Assembly (NCBI RefSeq): GCF_900130125.1
Contig: NZ_FQXY01000010.1
Coordinates: 248,001-312,000 of the forward strand
Origin: Bacteroides congonensis
GTDB lineage: Bacteria; Bacteroidota; Bacteroidia; Bacteroidales; Bacteroidaceae
Direction: 5' to 3'
Length of the DNA: 64,000 bases
Below the pieces are notes generated by a model. It had not been told where the DNA came from. It worked only from the letters and a program-made list of their open reading frames with translations, and searched no databases. Every line of letters begins with the position of its first letter. The first letter of the stretch is position 1. Position numbers and translations under genes: made by a program. Positions 7,280 to 17,136 of this stretch are shown piece after piece.

Positions 7280-10200
7280 GTGAAAAACTCGATTCATTCA
7301 TTCCATTCGTCCGAAAGAAGAATTTTCCTAAGGAGTTTTTTTCTAATGGTATATATATGCTGCTTCAGCCTGACCATATTTGCCCAAAGCCATTTCGTGG
7401 TGTCCGGCAAAGTGATCGGAGCAGACAAAGAACCCATTATCGGCGCCACCATTCAGGACAAGACCAACAATATCGGAGTTATCTCGGATATAAACGGTAA
7501 TTTCAGCATTAAGGCTTCCTCACGCAACGCCACGCTCCACGTCAGCTATATAGGTATGAAATCCGCGGAAATCAAAGTAGAGGGAAAGTCCACACTGACG
7601 ATAGTATTGGAAGAGAATACCGTAAAAATAGACGAAGTGGTGGTGACGGCACTCGGCATCAAACGGGAAGCGAAAGCTTTGGGATATGCCGTATCTTCGG
7701 TTAACAACGAAACGCTGACTGCCGGTAACGAACAGAATGTAATGTCCGCCATCTCCGGAAAAGTGGCAGGTGTTGATATTTCTTCCACCACGGCAGGCCC
7801 TTCGGGTTCCACACGCGTCATCATACGCGGTAATTCCCAATTGAGCGGATCCAACCAACCGTTGTATGTCATCGACGGCATGCCGGTAGACAACACCGAA
7901 CTGGAAGGAGCCGGAAAATGGGGCGGATACGACTATGGCGACGTGCTTTCCTCGCTCAACCCGGATGACATTGAGAACATCTCTATCCTGAAAGGCCCTT
8001 CGGCATCCGCACTCTATGGCTCAAGAGCTTCCAATGGTGTCGTGCTCATCACGACCAAGTCCGCCGGCAAGAAGAAAGGAATCGGAGTGGAATTTTCATC
8101 CAATCTCAGTATCGTAAAACTGTTAAGCAACTTCGACGATTACCAGCGTGTCTACGGACAAGGACGCGACGGCCGCCCGCCGATGTCCACAGAGACAGCC
8201 TCGAACACGTCGCAAGTATCCTGGGGTGGCAAACTGGATCCGAGTCTGGAAGCCAACATCTACAACGGGGAACTGCGCAACTACGGGAATGTGAACAATA
8301 ACATATTGAGTTTTTTCCGTACCGGCATCACGACGACCAATGCCGTAGCTTTCAACAAGACCAACGACAATACTTCTTTCCGTGTCTCCATATCGGATAT
8401 GCGCAACTGGGACATCGTTCCCGAATCGGACTTGAACCGTACAAGCATTTCTTTCAAAGGAAGTGCCAAGATGACGAAACGCCTGACCGTAGAGGCACAG
8501 GGTACTTACAGTTACGAAACAGTAAAGAACCGTCCGGCACTGTCCGACAGTCCGAGCAATATAGGTAACGCCCTGATCGGTATCGCCCCGAACTTCGACC
8601 AGAAATGGCTGGCAGCCAACTACAAGGACGAAGCCGGACGCTATAACGACTGGAACGGGGACAAATACCGCATCAACCCTTACTGGGTTATCAATGAAAT
8701 GAGCAACAAGTCGAAGCGCGACCGCCTGATGGGACAAGGACGTGTCTATTATTCCTTTATGGACTGTCTGCAAGCCAGTTTCAAGGCAGGACTGGATTCT
8801 TATACATTCCGGTTTACGGACTTCACCCCCATGTACACTCCCGGTTTCGTGGACGGTTTGATGAAAGAGATGACCAACAACGTGATGCAGTACAACTTTG
8901 AGATGATGCTTCGTTTCCAGAAACGTTTCAATGATTTTGACGTTTCAGCTTTTGCCGGTGGCAACGTGATGCGTTACGAATATGAGTCGATGATACAGAC
9001 GGGGCAGTCGCAAGTGATACCCGACCTGCAGGATATTACGAACTATGGCAGCATAGAGACGGAACACGCATTGGTACGCAAGGCAGTACGTTCTTTATTC
9101 GGGCAGGTCAGTCTGGGATACAAGGAACTGATCTATATAGACGCTACCTTCCGCAATGACGTGTCTTCCACGCTAAGTGCCAGCAATCGTTCTTATTTCT
9201 ATCCTTCCGTATCAGGAAGCTTGATATTCTCCAACCTCTTCGAGCACAAGGACTGGCTGACATTCGGAAAGCTGCGCGGCTCATGGGCGAAAGTAGGTGG
9301 TGATACCAGTCCCTATCAGTTGCAATTGGAATATGGCCTGAAAGCATATACCAACAAAGGTACTTCTTTGGGCTATATCGCATCCGGTTCCGTACCCAAT
9401 GCCAACCTGAAGCCGACCTCCACCTATTCATTCGAAGTCGGACTGGACGTGCGTTTCTTTGACAGCCGCCTGGGACTGGACTTGACTTACTATCAACAGA
9501 CAACCAAAGACCAGATTCTGTCTCTTCCGCTGTCACAAGCCACCGGATACAAACGTGCCGTCATCAATGCCGGTGAGATAGCGAACAAAGGTATCGAAGC
9601 TTCCCTCTCGTTCGTCCCCGTAAGAACCAAGAATTTCACATGGGACGCCAGCGTCAACTTCGCGAAAAACTATAATGAAGTGGTAAAACTGCATGATGAG
9701 GTAAAAGACTTCGAACTGGCTTCCGCCCGTTGGGCAAATGCTTCCATCTATGCCAGCGAAGGGCAGCCTTATGGTGTCATAGTAGGTAAAAAGCTGAAAC
9801 GTACGGAGAAAGGAGACGTTATCTTTGAAAACGGCCTGCCCACTTTCGACGACAAGGTTTCTGTCTTGGGAAACGGCAACTATGACTTCACGCTGGGTTT
9901 CCGCAATGCATTCACTTACAAGAATCTCTCGATGAGCGTATTGTTCGATATGAAATTCGGTGCGGATATCTATTCGATGAGTGCCATGCAGTCTCACATC
10001 AATGGTACGTCGAAAGAGACATTGGAAGGGCGTCAGGAATGGTATCGTTCCGAGCAGCAACGGCAATCGGCAGGTGTTCCGGCAGGAAACTGGATAGCTA
10101 CCGGCGGTTATGTAGGCAAAGGAGTGATGGCTGTGAAGAATGACGACGGCGAGATGGTCTATGTGCCCAATAATGTATGTGTAGATCCCGCGAAATACTG

Positions 10201-10486
10201 GCAGGCACTGCAAACGACTTCGCCCGAACCGTTCATCTACGATAATTCATTCGTCAAACTGCGCGAAATATCGCTTTCTTACACCTGTCCCAAGAAATGG
10301 TTCGTACACACTCCTATCGAGTCAATAACCCTCTCCGCTTACGGGCGTAACCTGTTGTTAATCTATTCCAATGTCGACAATATAGATCCGGAATCTTCCT
10401 ATAACAATGGTAATGGTCAGGGATTCGAGTATGGTTCGTTACCGTCACGCCGCACCTTCGGATTCGGCATTAATGTTAAATTCTAA
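7280..10486 (+). CDS. SusC-like TonB-dependent outer-membrane transporter (PUL 1)
   Basis: Imports glycan fragments across the outer membrane with its SusD partner, powered by TonB. The protein has 1068 residues. A signal peptide ends near FAQ at about 37. A carboxypeptidase-D-like domain follows (VVSGKVIGADKEPIIGATI), then the TonB-box and plug region beginning KIDEVVVTALGIKRE, with the SusC-type YVIDGMPVDN and SALYGSRASNGVVLITTK motifs, and a barrel ending in phenylalanine (FGFGINVKF). The start is a GTG at 7280; the next ATG (7346) would leave a truncated signal, so GTG is preferred. It is 24 bp after the GH16 gene and is followed directly by susD. Confidence 0.95.
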   Translation: MKNSIHSFHSSERRIFLRSFFLMVYICCFSLTIFAQSHFVVSGKVIGADKEPIIGATIQDKTNNIGVISDINGNFSIKASSRNATLHVSYIGMKSAEIKVEGKSTLTIVLEENTVKIDEVVVTALGIKREAKALGYAVSSVNNETLTAGNEQNVMSAISGKVAGVDISSTTAGPSGSTRVIIRGNSQLSGSNQPLYVIDGMPVDNTELEGAGKWGGYDYGDVLSSLNPDDIENISILKGPSASALYGSRASNGVVLITTKSAGKKKGIGVEFSSNLSIVKLLSNFDDYQRVYGQGRDGRPPMSTETASNTSQVSWGGKLDPSLEANIYNGELRNYGNVNNNILSFFRTGITTTNAVAFNKTNDNTSFRVSISDMRNWDIVPESDLNRTSISFKGSAKMTKRLTVEAQGTYSYETVKNRPALSDSPSNIGNALIGIAPNFDQKWLAANYKDEAGRYNDWNGDKYRINPYWVINEMSNKSKRDRLMGQGRVYYSFMDCLQASFKAGLDSYTFRFTDFTPMYTPGFVDGLMKEMTNNVMQYNFEMMLRFQKRFNDFDVSAFAGGNVMRYEYESMIQTGQSQVIPDLQDITNYGSIETEHALVRKAVRSLFGQVSLGYKELIYIDATFRNDVSSTLSASNRSYFYPSVSGSLIFSNLFEHKDWLTFGKLRGSWAKVGGDTSPYQLQLEYGLKAYTNKGTSLGYIASGSVPNANLKPTSTYSFEVGLDVRFFDSRLGLDLTYYQQTTKDQILSLPLSQATGYKRAVINAGEIANKGIEASLSFVPVRTKNFTWDASVNFAKNYNEVVKLHDEVKDFELASARWANASIYASEGQPYGVIVGKKLKRTEKGDVIFENGLPTFDDKVSVLGNGNYDFTLGFRNAFTYKNLSMSVLFDMKFGADIYSMSAMQSHINGTSKETLEGRQEWYRSEQQRQSAGVPAGNWIATGGYVGKGVMAVKNDDGEMVYVPNNVCVDPAKYWQALQTTSPEPFIYDNSFVKLREISLSYTCPKKWFVHTPIESITLSAYGRNLLLIYSNVDNIDPESSYNNGNGQGFEYGSLPSRRTFGFGINVKF

Positions 10487-10502
10487 TATAACGCACACCG
10501 AT

Positions 10503-12086
10503 ATGAAAAGAATAAAATGGAATTTCCTACTTGTCAGCTTCTTCTGCCTGTGCAGTTGTGCCGACCTCACAGAGTTGAATGAAAATCCGACCAAGGCAAC
10601 CAGCATCTCCCCCCATTTGCTGATACCTACCATACAATTGACCCATTCACAATATCTGCAGAGCACCCTTCGCTATATGATTTTTCCGGGAGCGTTTGTC
10701 AACCACTGGATTGGCGGTTGGAGTATGCAGGAATATGGTGGCAAGTGCAAGAAACGTGTCGACTATATGGAACGTCTTTGGACAATCTACTATCCGGAAA
10801 TTATCAAAACTGCTGTCGCCCTGATAGACCAGACCGCCGACAACCCGGAAGAAGCAAACCTGAATGCTATCGGCCGTATCCTGAAAGTGGAAGCTTTCCT
10901 GAAGTTGACCGATTATTACGGTGATATCCCTTACTTTGAAGCAGGCAAAGTTTATCAGGAAAATATCGTTAAACCGAAGTATGACAAACAGGAAGATATT
11001 TATATGGATTTCCTGAAAGAACTGCGCGAAGCTTCCGCAGAACTGAACGCTGCGGCCATGGCACCTCAAAATGACCTTTATTTCAATGGTGACATAGAGA
11101 AGTGGAGACGTTTTGCCAATTCCCTGTGGTTGCGTATCTCCATGCGGCTTCTGAAAGTAAACCCGACGCTTGCACAACAGGAAGCCAGAGCTGCCTACGA
11201 AGCAGGAGTAATGAATTCCAGTCAGGATATCTGCTATGTAGAACATGAAGCCAGCAGACTGGAAGAAGGGCCCGGCAACGGATTTGCCAACCAATTGCTG
11301 GAAGACCCGCAACACAGCAACTACCGCATGACTACCGAACTTCTGGATGCCCTGACTTCCGTCAACGACCCGCGCACTACATATATCGGTGGTGCATATA
11401 CTGACGGCGACCGCGTAGACATTACCTCGCAGGTATATGAAAAATTAGGGGCTTACCAGGGAGTTCCCGCACAGGACTTCATTTACAATGCATGGTCGGC
11501 GGCATTAACCCTCACTGTTGATGGAAAAGAAGTAAGCGTCACTCATAATTATCAGAAGATGCAGCCTTCCAAGCTGCTGACTAATCCGGGTTCTCCATAC
11601 ATTCACCTGAGCTATGCGGAAACTGAGTTTTATCTTGCCGAAGCGGCTGTCCGCCAATGGAATGTATCTTCAGAAAGTGCCAAGGAGCATTATAAAAAGG
11701 GATTGAAAGCAGCCATCAAACAATGGGAACTGTTCGGAGCCACCCTGCCAACAGACGCGCAAATCAATACTTTTGTGGAGAAACAGTCTGCATTGCTCGA
11801 CGCCGGCACTACCGCAGCGTTAGAGGAAATAAACAAGCAGTTATGGATACTCTACATCCTCGACCCGATTGAGGCATGGTCGAACATCCGCCGTACAGAA
11901 ATGCCAAGCAAATATGTCATGTTCAAAAACCTCGCTCCCACAGAGAACGAGTCTAACGGAAAACGTCCTGCCCGCATGATGTATCCGATAGAAGAACAGA
12001 CCAAGAACAAGGCTAATCTGGAAGCAGCCCTCGAACGCATGGGCGGTACGGACGACTGGACAAAACGTATGTGGTGGGACAAATAA
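10503..12086 (+). CDS. SusD/RagB-family glycan-binding lipoprotein (PUL 1)
   Basis: Surface lid of the SusC transporter that captures glycan. Starting at the ATG at 10503 it has 527 residues with a lipobox (LLVSFFCLCSCADL) and the family start ELNENPTKAT. It appears to belong to the SusD-like group 2 branch (PF12771-like). An open frame extends upstream to 10407, but that overlaps susC and has no signal peptide. TPR-like helices such as FYLAEAAVRQW are visible near the C-terminus. It sits 16 bp after susC in one operon. Confidence 0.93.
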   Translation: MKRIKWNFLLVSFFCLCSCADLTELNENPTKATSISPHLLIPTIQLTHSQYLQSTLRYMIFPGAFVNHWIGGWSMQEYGGKCKKRVDYMERLWTIYYPEIIKTAVALIDQTADNPEEANLNAIGRILKVEAFLKLTDYYGDIPYFEAGKVYQENIVKPKYDKQEDIYMDFLKELREASAELNAAAMAPQNDLYFNGDIEKWRRFANSLWLRISMRLLKVNPTLAQQEARAAYEAGVMNSSQDICYVEHEASRLEEGPGNGFANQLLEDPQHSNYRMTTELLDALTSVNDPRTTYIGGAYTDGDRVDITSQVYEKLGAYQGVPAQDFIYNAWSAALTLTVDGKEVSVTHNYQKMQPSKLLTNPGSPYIHLSYAETEFYLAEAAVRQWNVSSESAKEHYKKGLKAAIKQWELFGATLPTDAQINTFVEKQSALLDAGTTAALEEINKQLWILYILDPIEAWSNIRRTEMPSKYVMFKNLAPTENESNGKRPARMMYPIEEQTKNKANLEAALERMGGTDDWTKRMWWDK

Positions 12087-12150
12087 TAAAAAAATGAGAC
12101 TGAAGACTTACAAGAATATCAAACCAGGAATAAATAAAATAAGATACTAT

Positions 12151-13485
12151 ATGAAAACAAATTACCTTTTTTTACTATTATGCCTCATCGGTATAATGTT
12201 GGGAAGTTGCAAGGATGATTCTGCCAACAATCCGGTATTCGGTGACGACGAAATACCTTATATCTATACGGATATGCTGGAAACAACATCCGCCATAGCA
12301 GGCGAAGTGACGGAATTCAAAGTACTGGTATCTCCGGCAGATGACAAGACCACCGTAAAGTGGTTTCTGGACGGTGAAGAGATAGGGACAAGCGCCTCAC
12401 TGGTTTATACTTTCCCCGAAGCAGGTTCTTTCAGGCTGCGTATCGAAGTCAGACGAAACGGATTATTAAATTACAGGAACTTCGCCCTGACGGTAAAAGA
12501 ACCGGTGACACCACCCGAAGAACCCGAACCATCCGAATTAAAGAAGAAGATATTCTGCTATTTGTCGAACGGCGCTATCGCCAGCCGCGAAATCGCATGG
12601 GAACAGATGTCTCATTTGTGTGTTGTAGGTGGTGTTACGACTGACGGAACTATCCAGGCGGCAACTACCCTTCAGGCAAATCCCGATTTCATCAGTCAAG
12701 GACAAGCTAAAGGAGTGAAAATCTTACTATCCATGGATCTCGCCAGCGTAATGAAAACCATGACGGATGAGTTCCGCCAGTCACTCGGTGAAAGAGCTTT
12801 GCAAGTAGTGGAAGATTGTGGCCTGGACGGAATCAATGTTTTCTTTGAAGGATGGACAGGCAGCGGTGCAGGCGGTTCAGACAAGGCAGAGAATGCGACC
12901 TACGCAAGCCACCTCAAAGCACTTTACCAACAACTGAAAGCCGGCCTGGGCGACAAGTTATTAACAGCCGGTGTAAAAGGGGACAGTGAAGGCATGTGGG
13001 GAAGCCAAAATGCCTACAATGGTGATTTCTCAATGTTCGAGTATGTGGATTATATCAATGTGGCGATATATAACTTTACCGGAGCCTGGGCTTCATCCGC
13101 AGTGGCACAGCACGCAAGCTTCGAGCATTTCACAGCTGCAGCAACTCAATGGAGTACCATCAACGGAATTGACAAGGGTAAGATTATTTTAGGCTTACCG
13201 GCCTATGGAATCCAGTTCCAGAGTACTACCGTCCCGACCGGTGCCGTACGCAAAACATACAAGGTTATTTTAACGGAATATGCTGCGGACAGTCCTACCG
13301 AAAAAGATGAAATCGAAAAAGACGGCAAAATTGTCTTCTACAACGGTCACCCGCTCGTGCAACAGAAATCCGACTATGTGGTGGACAACGGCTTCGGCGG
13401 AATTCTGCTGAATGACCTTTCGGACGATTCGGAAGACGATGCGACAAGTTTGCTGAATGTCATTTATAAGACCTTTATAAAATAA
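12151..13485 (+). CDS. GH18-fold lipoprotein with altered active site
   Basis: Lipoprotein of 444 residues; the ATG at 12151 gives a signal ending LGSCKDD, whereas the open frame from 12094 does not. Residues about 30-120 form a PKD/Ig-like domain (TTVKWFLDGEEIGTSASLVY) followed by a Pro/Glu linker. The remaining part is a GH18 TIM barrel. The catalytic strand reads LDGINVFFE (D226 to E233) against the family's DGxDxDxE: the catalytic glutamate is kept, but the Asp two residues before it is Phe and the preceding Asp is Asn. The usual YD on strand 6 is YN, and the conserved Trp on strand 8 is Asn (ILLNDLSDD). It could be a glycan-binding protein, a weak enzyme or one with unusual specificity. 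It lies in the SGBP position after susD. Confidence 0.85.
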   Translation: MKTNYLFLLLCLIGIMLGSCKDDSANNPVFGDDEIPYIYTDMLETTSAIAGEVTEFKVLVSPADDKTTVKWFLDGEEIGTSASLVYTFPEAGSFRLRIEVRRNGLLNYRNFALTVKEPVTPPEEPEPSELKKKIFCYLSNGAIASREIAWEQMSHLCVVGGVTTDGTIQAATTLQANPDFISQGQAKGVKILLSMDLASVMKTMTDEFRQSLGERALQVVEDCGLDGINVFFEGWTGSGAGGSDKAENATYASHLKALYQQLKAGLGDKLLTAGVKGDSEGMWGSQNAYNGDFSMFEYVDYINVAIYNFTGAWASSAVAQHASFEHFTAAATQWSTINGIDKGKIILGLPAYGIQFQSTTVPTGAVRKTYKVILTEYAADSPTEKDEIEKDGKIVFYNGHPLVQQKSDYVVDNGFGGILLNDLSDDSEDDATSLLNVIYKTFIK

Positions 13486-13506
13486 CCATCCAAATATTCA
13501 GGATAT

Positions 13507-14628
13507 ATGTCGACTCAATCAAATAGATTACTTGCACTTGACGTAATCAGAGGAATTACCATTGCCGGAATGATTTTGGTTAACAATCCCGGTTCCTGGC
13601 AGTCTGTTTATGCCCCGCTAAAGCACGCACAGTGGAACGGGCTAACCCCCACAGACTTGGTTTTCCCTTTCTTTATGTTCATCATGGGCGTAGCTATCCA
13701 CTTCTCATTACGTAAGTTTGAGAAGTTGGACGCTGCCGTCAGCATGAAAATCATCCGTCGCACCGTGGCACTCTTTGTCGTGGGAATCGCTTTGGACTGT
13801 TTTTCCAAACTCTGCTACGGAACGTTTTCACTGGAAACCCTGCGTATTCTCGGAGTGATGCAACGGCTTGCCCTTGCCTATGCGGGAGGTGCGTTTCTTG
13901 CCATCATCGTTCCGAAAAAATACTATCTGGGTGTGGCTGGCGGTATCTTGCTGATATATGTCGGCTTATTACAAGGTTTCAATGGGTATATACATTCTGC
14001 CGACAACTTGATTGCCATGATTGACGTCAAGTTATTAGGAGCCGGTCACTTGATTAAGGAAGCTGCCGATGGCGGCAGCTTCGCTTTCGAACCGGAAGGA
14101 TTGCTTAGTACCATACCTTGTTGGGCACATGTACTGTTGGGCGCGTATGTCGGCAGTCTGATTACCAATACAGGTGAAAACAGGGAACGTGTCCGCAAGA
14201 TTGCGTTGTTCGGCACAATTCTGCTCTTTGCGGGTTTCCTGTTGCAATACCTCGACCCTATCAACAAAAAGTTGTGGACAAGTTCTTATACACTGGTGAC
14301 TTGCGGAGCGGCCTCTCTACTTCTCGCCCTGCTGATAGATGTCATAGATGTCCGCCAACGAAAAGGATGGAGCCGTTTCTTCGAAGCCTTCGGCGTGAAT
14401 CCCCTGTTCATGTACTGTGTCGGCTGGATTGCCAGTGTACTGTTCAGCCTGTCGTTCATACCTTGGGACGACCGGGTTATCAGCATACGTGGTTTGCTCT
14501 ATAATCAGGCACTGCAACCTTTACTGGGCGATTATCTGGGTTCATTCATTTACGCCTTGATTTTCATCATTATCATTTGGGGATGCGGATATGTCCTCTA
14601 TCGTAAACGCATTTATATAAAACTGTAA
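13507..14628 (+). CDS. Membrane acyltransferase of the HGSNAT/NagX type
   Basis: Integral membrane protein of 373 residues with about ten hydrophobic helices. The family opening is distinct: RLLALDVIRGITIAGMILVNNPG, then HAQWNGLTPTDLVFPFFMF, then RILGVMQRLALAY. Human HGSNAT moves an acetyl group from cytosolic acetyl-CoA to glucosamine on the far side of the membrane; bacterial relatives (DUF5009/NagX-like) often sit in amino-sugar gene clusters. The histidine of HAQWNG is a candidate for the acetyl-carrying residue. It stands between the GH18-like gene and the MFS porter, 7 bp before the latter. A role in N-acetylating glucosamine-bearing oligosaccharides in the periplasm is inferred. The exact acceptor is unknown. 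Confidence 0.82.
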   Translation: MSTQSNRLLALDVIRGITIAGMILVNNPGSWQSVYAPLKHAQWNGLTPTDLVFPFFMFIMGVAIHFSLRKFEKLDAAVSMKIIRRTVALFVVGIALDCFSKLCYGTFSLETLRILGVMQRLALAYAGGAFLAIIVPKKYYLGVAGGILLIYVGLLQGFNGYIHSADNLIAMIDVKLLGAGHLIKEAADGGSFAFEPEGLLSTIPCWAHVLLGAYVGSLITNTGENRERVRKIALFGTILLFAGFLLQYLDPINKKLWTSSYTLVTCGAASLLLALLIDVIDVRQRKGWSRFFEAFGVNPLFMYCVGWIASVLFSLSFIPWDDRVISIRGLLYNQALQPLLGDYLGSFIYALIFIIIIWGCGYVLYRKRIYIKL

Positions 14629-14634
14629 AAAGAG

Positions 14635-15969
14635 ATGTCTATGGATAACGTTCAATCAAGACAACCGTCCAACCTGATCCCGATGATTATGCTGGGGATG
14701 CTGTTTTTCATCTTCGGATTGGTGTCATGGGTCAATTCCATCCTGATACCTTATTTCAAGGTATCCTGCGAATTGACACATACACAATCCTACCTGGTAG
14801 CCCTGGCATTCTACATCGCCTATCTGGTCATGTCCATCCCTGCCGCCCGCCTGATTGGGCGGGTAGGCTCAAGACGGGGTATTATGATCGGATTATGGCT
14901 GATGTCAGCAGGAACGCTCATGTTTGTTCCTGCCGCCTATACAAGAGCCTATTCTATATTCCTGACCGGGCTGTTCACCATAGGAACCGGGCTGTCCATA
15001 CTGCAAACGGTAGCCAATCCTTATGTAACCATACTCGGCCCGATAGAATCCGCGGCACGGCGTATCAGTATTATGGGACTTTGTAATAAGATTGCCGGTA
15101 TTCTCGCACCTTTATTATTCGCGGCTGTCATCCTGAAATCGACAGACAATGAATTATTTGAAGTACTTAAAAACAACAGTGTTACGGGCGTAGAGAAAGA
15201 TATTCTACTGGATGGTTTAATCCGCAGAGTCATTGTTCCTTATTCCGTACTTGCATTGTTCCTGTTTTTATTTGGTTGCGCCATCTACTTCATCCGATTG
15301 CCGGAACTGGGGAATAATCAACAGGAAGATATCGCCCATGCCAGCAAAGACCGCAAATCTATCGGCTCATATCCTTATCTTATCATGGGGGTATTTGCCA
15401 TCTTCTTTCACGTGGCGGCACAAGTGATCTCCATTGATACTATCATCAGTTATGCGGAGAGTATGGGGTTCAATCTTCAGGAAGCCAAGATCTTCCCCAG
15501 TATTACATTATCGTGCGCTCTTGTCGGTTATTTTCTGGGTATCCTGTTGATTCCGCGTTTTGCCAGTCAGCAACTCATGCTTCGGATTTCTACCATAGGC
15601 GGATTGATTCTGTCAGTTTGCGTACTATTCATCCCCGGCACGATACAGATGTCCGGCCATACGACTTCACTTTCTATCTGGTGTCTGAGCCTGATGGGAG
15701 TCTGTAACGCATTGATTTATGCCGGGATATGGCCGCTTGCCATACATGACCTGGGACGCTGGACAAACCTAGGTTCTTCATTTATGGTGATGGCTTTGTG
15801 CGGAAATGCGTTTATGCCTGTCATCTATGGATTGATAGCAGACCATCACGGACTGCGTAGCGGATATATTGTACTGATACCTTGCTTTCTTTACTTGATT
15901 TTTTACGCTTTCTATGGATATAAAATTAATCACTGGTCAGAACTATGGAAATTAAAAAAGGACAAATAA
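14635..15969 (+). CDS. MFS sugar porter, probable GlcNAc importer (PUL 1 copy)
   Basis: Inner-membrane major facilitator of 444 residues with about 12 membrane spans, FucP/glucose-galactose type. Typical segments are FFIFGLVSWVNSILIPYFK and GTGLSILQTVANPYVTILGP, and the C-terminal half contains ALIYAGIWPLAIHDLGR. It probably brings GlcNAc (or a related monosaccharide) into the cytoplasm by proton symport. The last 25 bp overlap the nagA start, so translation is probably coupled. A clear paralogue with the same nagA-nagB partners lies at 28647. The start at 14635 (MSMDN) could be the next ATG at 14641. Confidence 0.9.
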   Translation: MSMDNVQSRQPSNLIPMIMLGMLFFIFGLVSWVNSILIPYFKVSCELTHTQSYLVALAFYIAYLVMSIPAARLIGRVGSRRGIMIGLWLMSAGTLMFVPAAYTRAYSIFLTGLFTIGTGLSILQTVANPYVTILGPIESAARRISIMGLCNKIAGILAPLLFAAVILKSTDNELFEVLKNNSVTGVEKDILLDGLIRRVIVPYSVLALFLFLFGCAIYFIRLPELGNNQQEDIAHASKDRKSIGSYPYLIMGVFAIFFHVAAQVISIDTIISYAESMGFNLQEAKIFPSITLSCALVGYFLGILLIPRFASQQLMLRISTIGGLILSVCVLFIPGTIQMSGHTTSLSIWCLSLMGVCNALIYAGIWPLAIHDLGRWTNLGSSFMVMALCGNAFMPVIYGLIADHHGLRSGYIVLIPCFLYLIFYAFYGYKINHWSELWKLKKDK

Positions 15970-17129
15970 CCAGAATATTCAACGGAGAAATCATCACTCC
16001 GGAAAAGAATCTCGGAATAGGTACCGTACTTATTTCCGAAGGAAAAATCATAGGCGTGGAATCCGGAAATTATAAAGTGGCAGACAGTGTGGATTATGAT
16101 GCCAAAGGCGGTTTTATCGCTCCCGGTTTTATAGATCTGCATACTCACGGCGCAGGCGGCTCCGATTTCATGGATTGCACGGAAGAGGACTGCCTTACCA
16201 TTGCCCGTGAGCATCTCAAGCACGGAACAACCCTGCTCTACCCCACGACTCTGGCTTCGGACAACCAGGAACTGCTTCGTTTCCTTGATGTATATGACCG
16301 CGTAAAAGGACAAAATGCCGGTGCTGCATTCGGTGGTTTGCATCTGGAAGGCCCCTACTTTGCCTATGCATTCCGGGGAGCGCAAGACCCTCGTTATTTG
16401 CGCAATCCTGCCCCCGAAGAATATATGGAGATATTGGACAGAAGTCAGGATATTGTTCGGTGGAGTATTGCTCCCGAACTTCCCGGTGCTTTAGAATTCG
16501 GCGATCTGCTGCGAGGAAAGGGAATTCTTCCTTCCATTGCCCATACCGATGCCGTATATGAAGACGTGGTAGAAGCTGTTCGTCATGGCTTTACGCATAT
16601 CACCCATTTCTATTCCTGCATGAACGGAATTACCCGGCGGAATGCGTATCGCTACGCAGGATGTATCGAAGCCGGTTATCTACTGGACGAAGTGACCATT
16701 GAACTGATTGCAGACGGAATACATGTTCCGGCGCCTCTTATGAAACTGGCTGTTAAAAATAAGGGAGCGGAGAAGATAGCCTTAGTAACCGATTCTATGC
16801 GTGGCGCAGGTATGCCCGAAGGAAAAAGTATACTGGGAAGCCGGGAGAAAGGACAAGAGGTCATCATCGAAGGCGGAGTAGCCAAAATGCCCGACAGGCA
16901 GTCTTTTGCGGGAAGCGTGGCAACAGCCGACCGCTTGGTACGAAATATGCATCAATTGGGAGAACGCTCCATCGAGGAAGCTGTATGCATGATGTCCCTG
17001 ACTCCCGCCACCATTATGGGAATCCAGGAACAAAAGGGTAAAATAGCCAAGGGATATGATGCTGACATTGTGGTGTTCAATGCAGACATTCAAATTCAAC
17101 AAGTATTTATTAATGGACAACAATATTAG
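15945..17129 (+). CDS. nagA: N-acetylglucosamine-6-phosphate deacetylase (PUL 1 copy)
   Basis: Removes the acetyl group from GlcNAc-6-phosphate in the cytoplasm. The 394-residue length fits. Metal-binding HxH is H66/H68 in GFIDLHTHGAG; the ligand glutamate is in HLEGPYFA, further histidines are in SIAHTDA and THITHFYSCM, and the catalytic aspartate is in LVTDSMRGAGMP. It overlaps the MFS gene by 25 bp and ends 7 bp before nagB. A second complete copy is at 29939. Confidence 0.95.
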   Translation: MEIKKGQITRIFNGEIITPEKNLGIGTVLISEGKIIGVESGNYKVADSVDYDAKGGFIAPGFIDLHTHGAGGSDFMDCTEEDCLTIAREHLKHGTTLLYPTTLASDNQELLRFLDVYDRVKGQNAGAAFGGLHLEGPYFAYAFRGAQDPRYLRNPAPEEYMEILDRSQDIVRWSIAPELPGALEFGDLLRGKGILPSIAHTDAVYEDVVEAVRHGFTHITHFYSCMNGITRRNAYRYAGCIEAGYLLDEVTIELIADGIHVPAPLMKLAVKNKGAEKIALVTDSMRGAGMPEGKSILGSREKGQEVIIEGGVAKMPDRQSFAGSVATADRLVRNMHQLGERSIEEAVCMMSLTPATIMGIQEQKGKIAKGYDADIVVFNADIQIQQVFINGQQY

Positions 17130-17136
17130 AGTAACT

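Noticed and set aside
7346..10486. ATG start for the PUL 1 susC at 7346
   Set aside because: It would cut the signal peptide to about 14 residues; the GTG at 7280 gives a normal leader.
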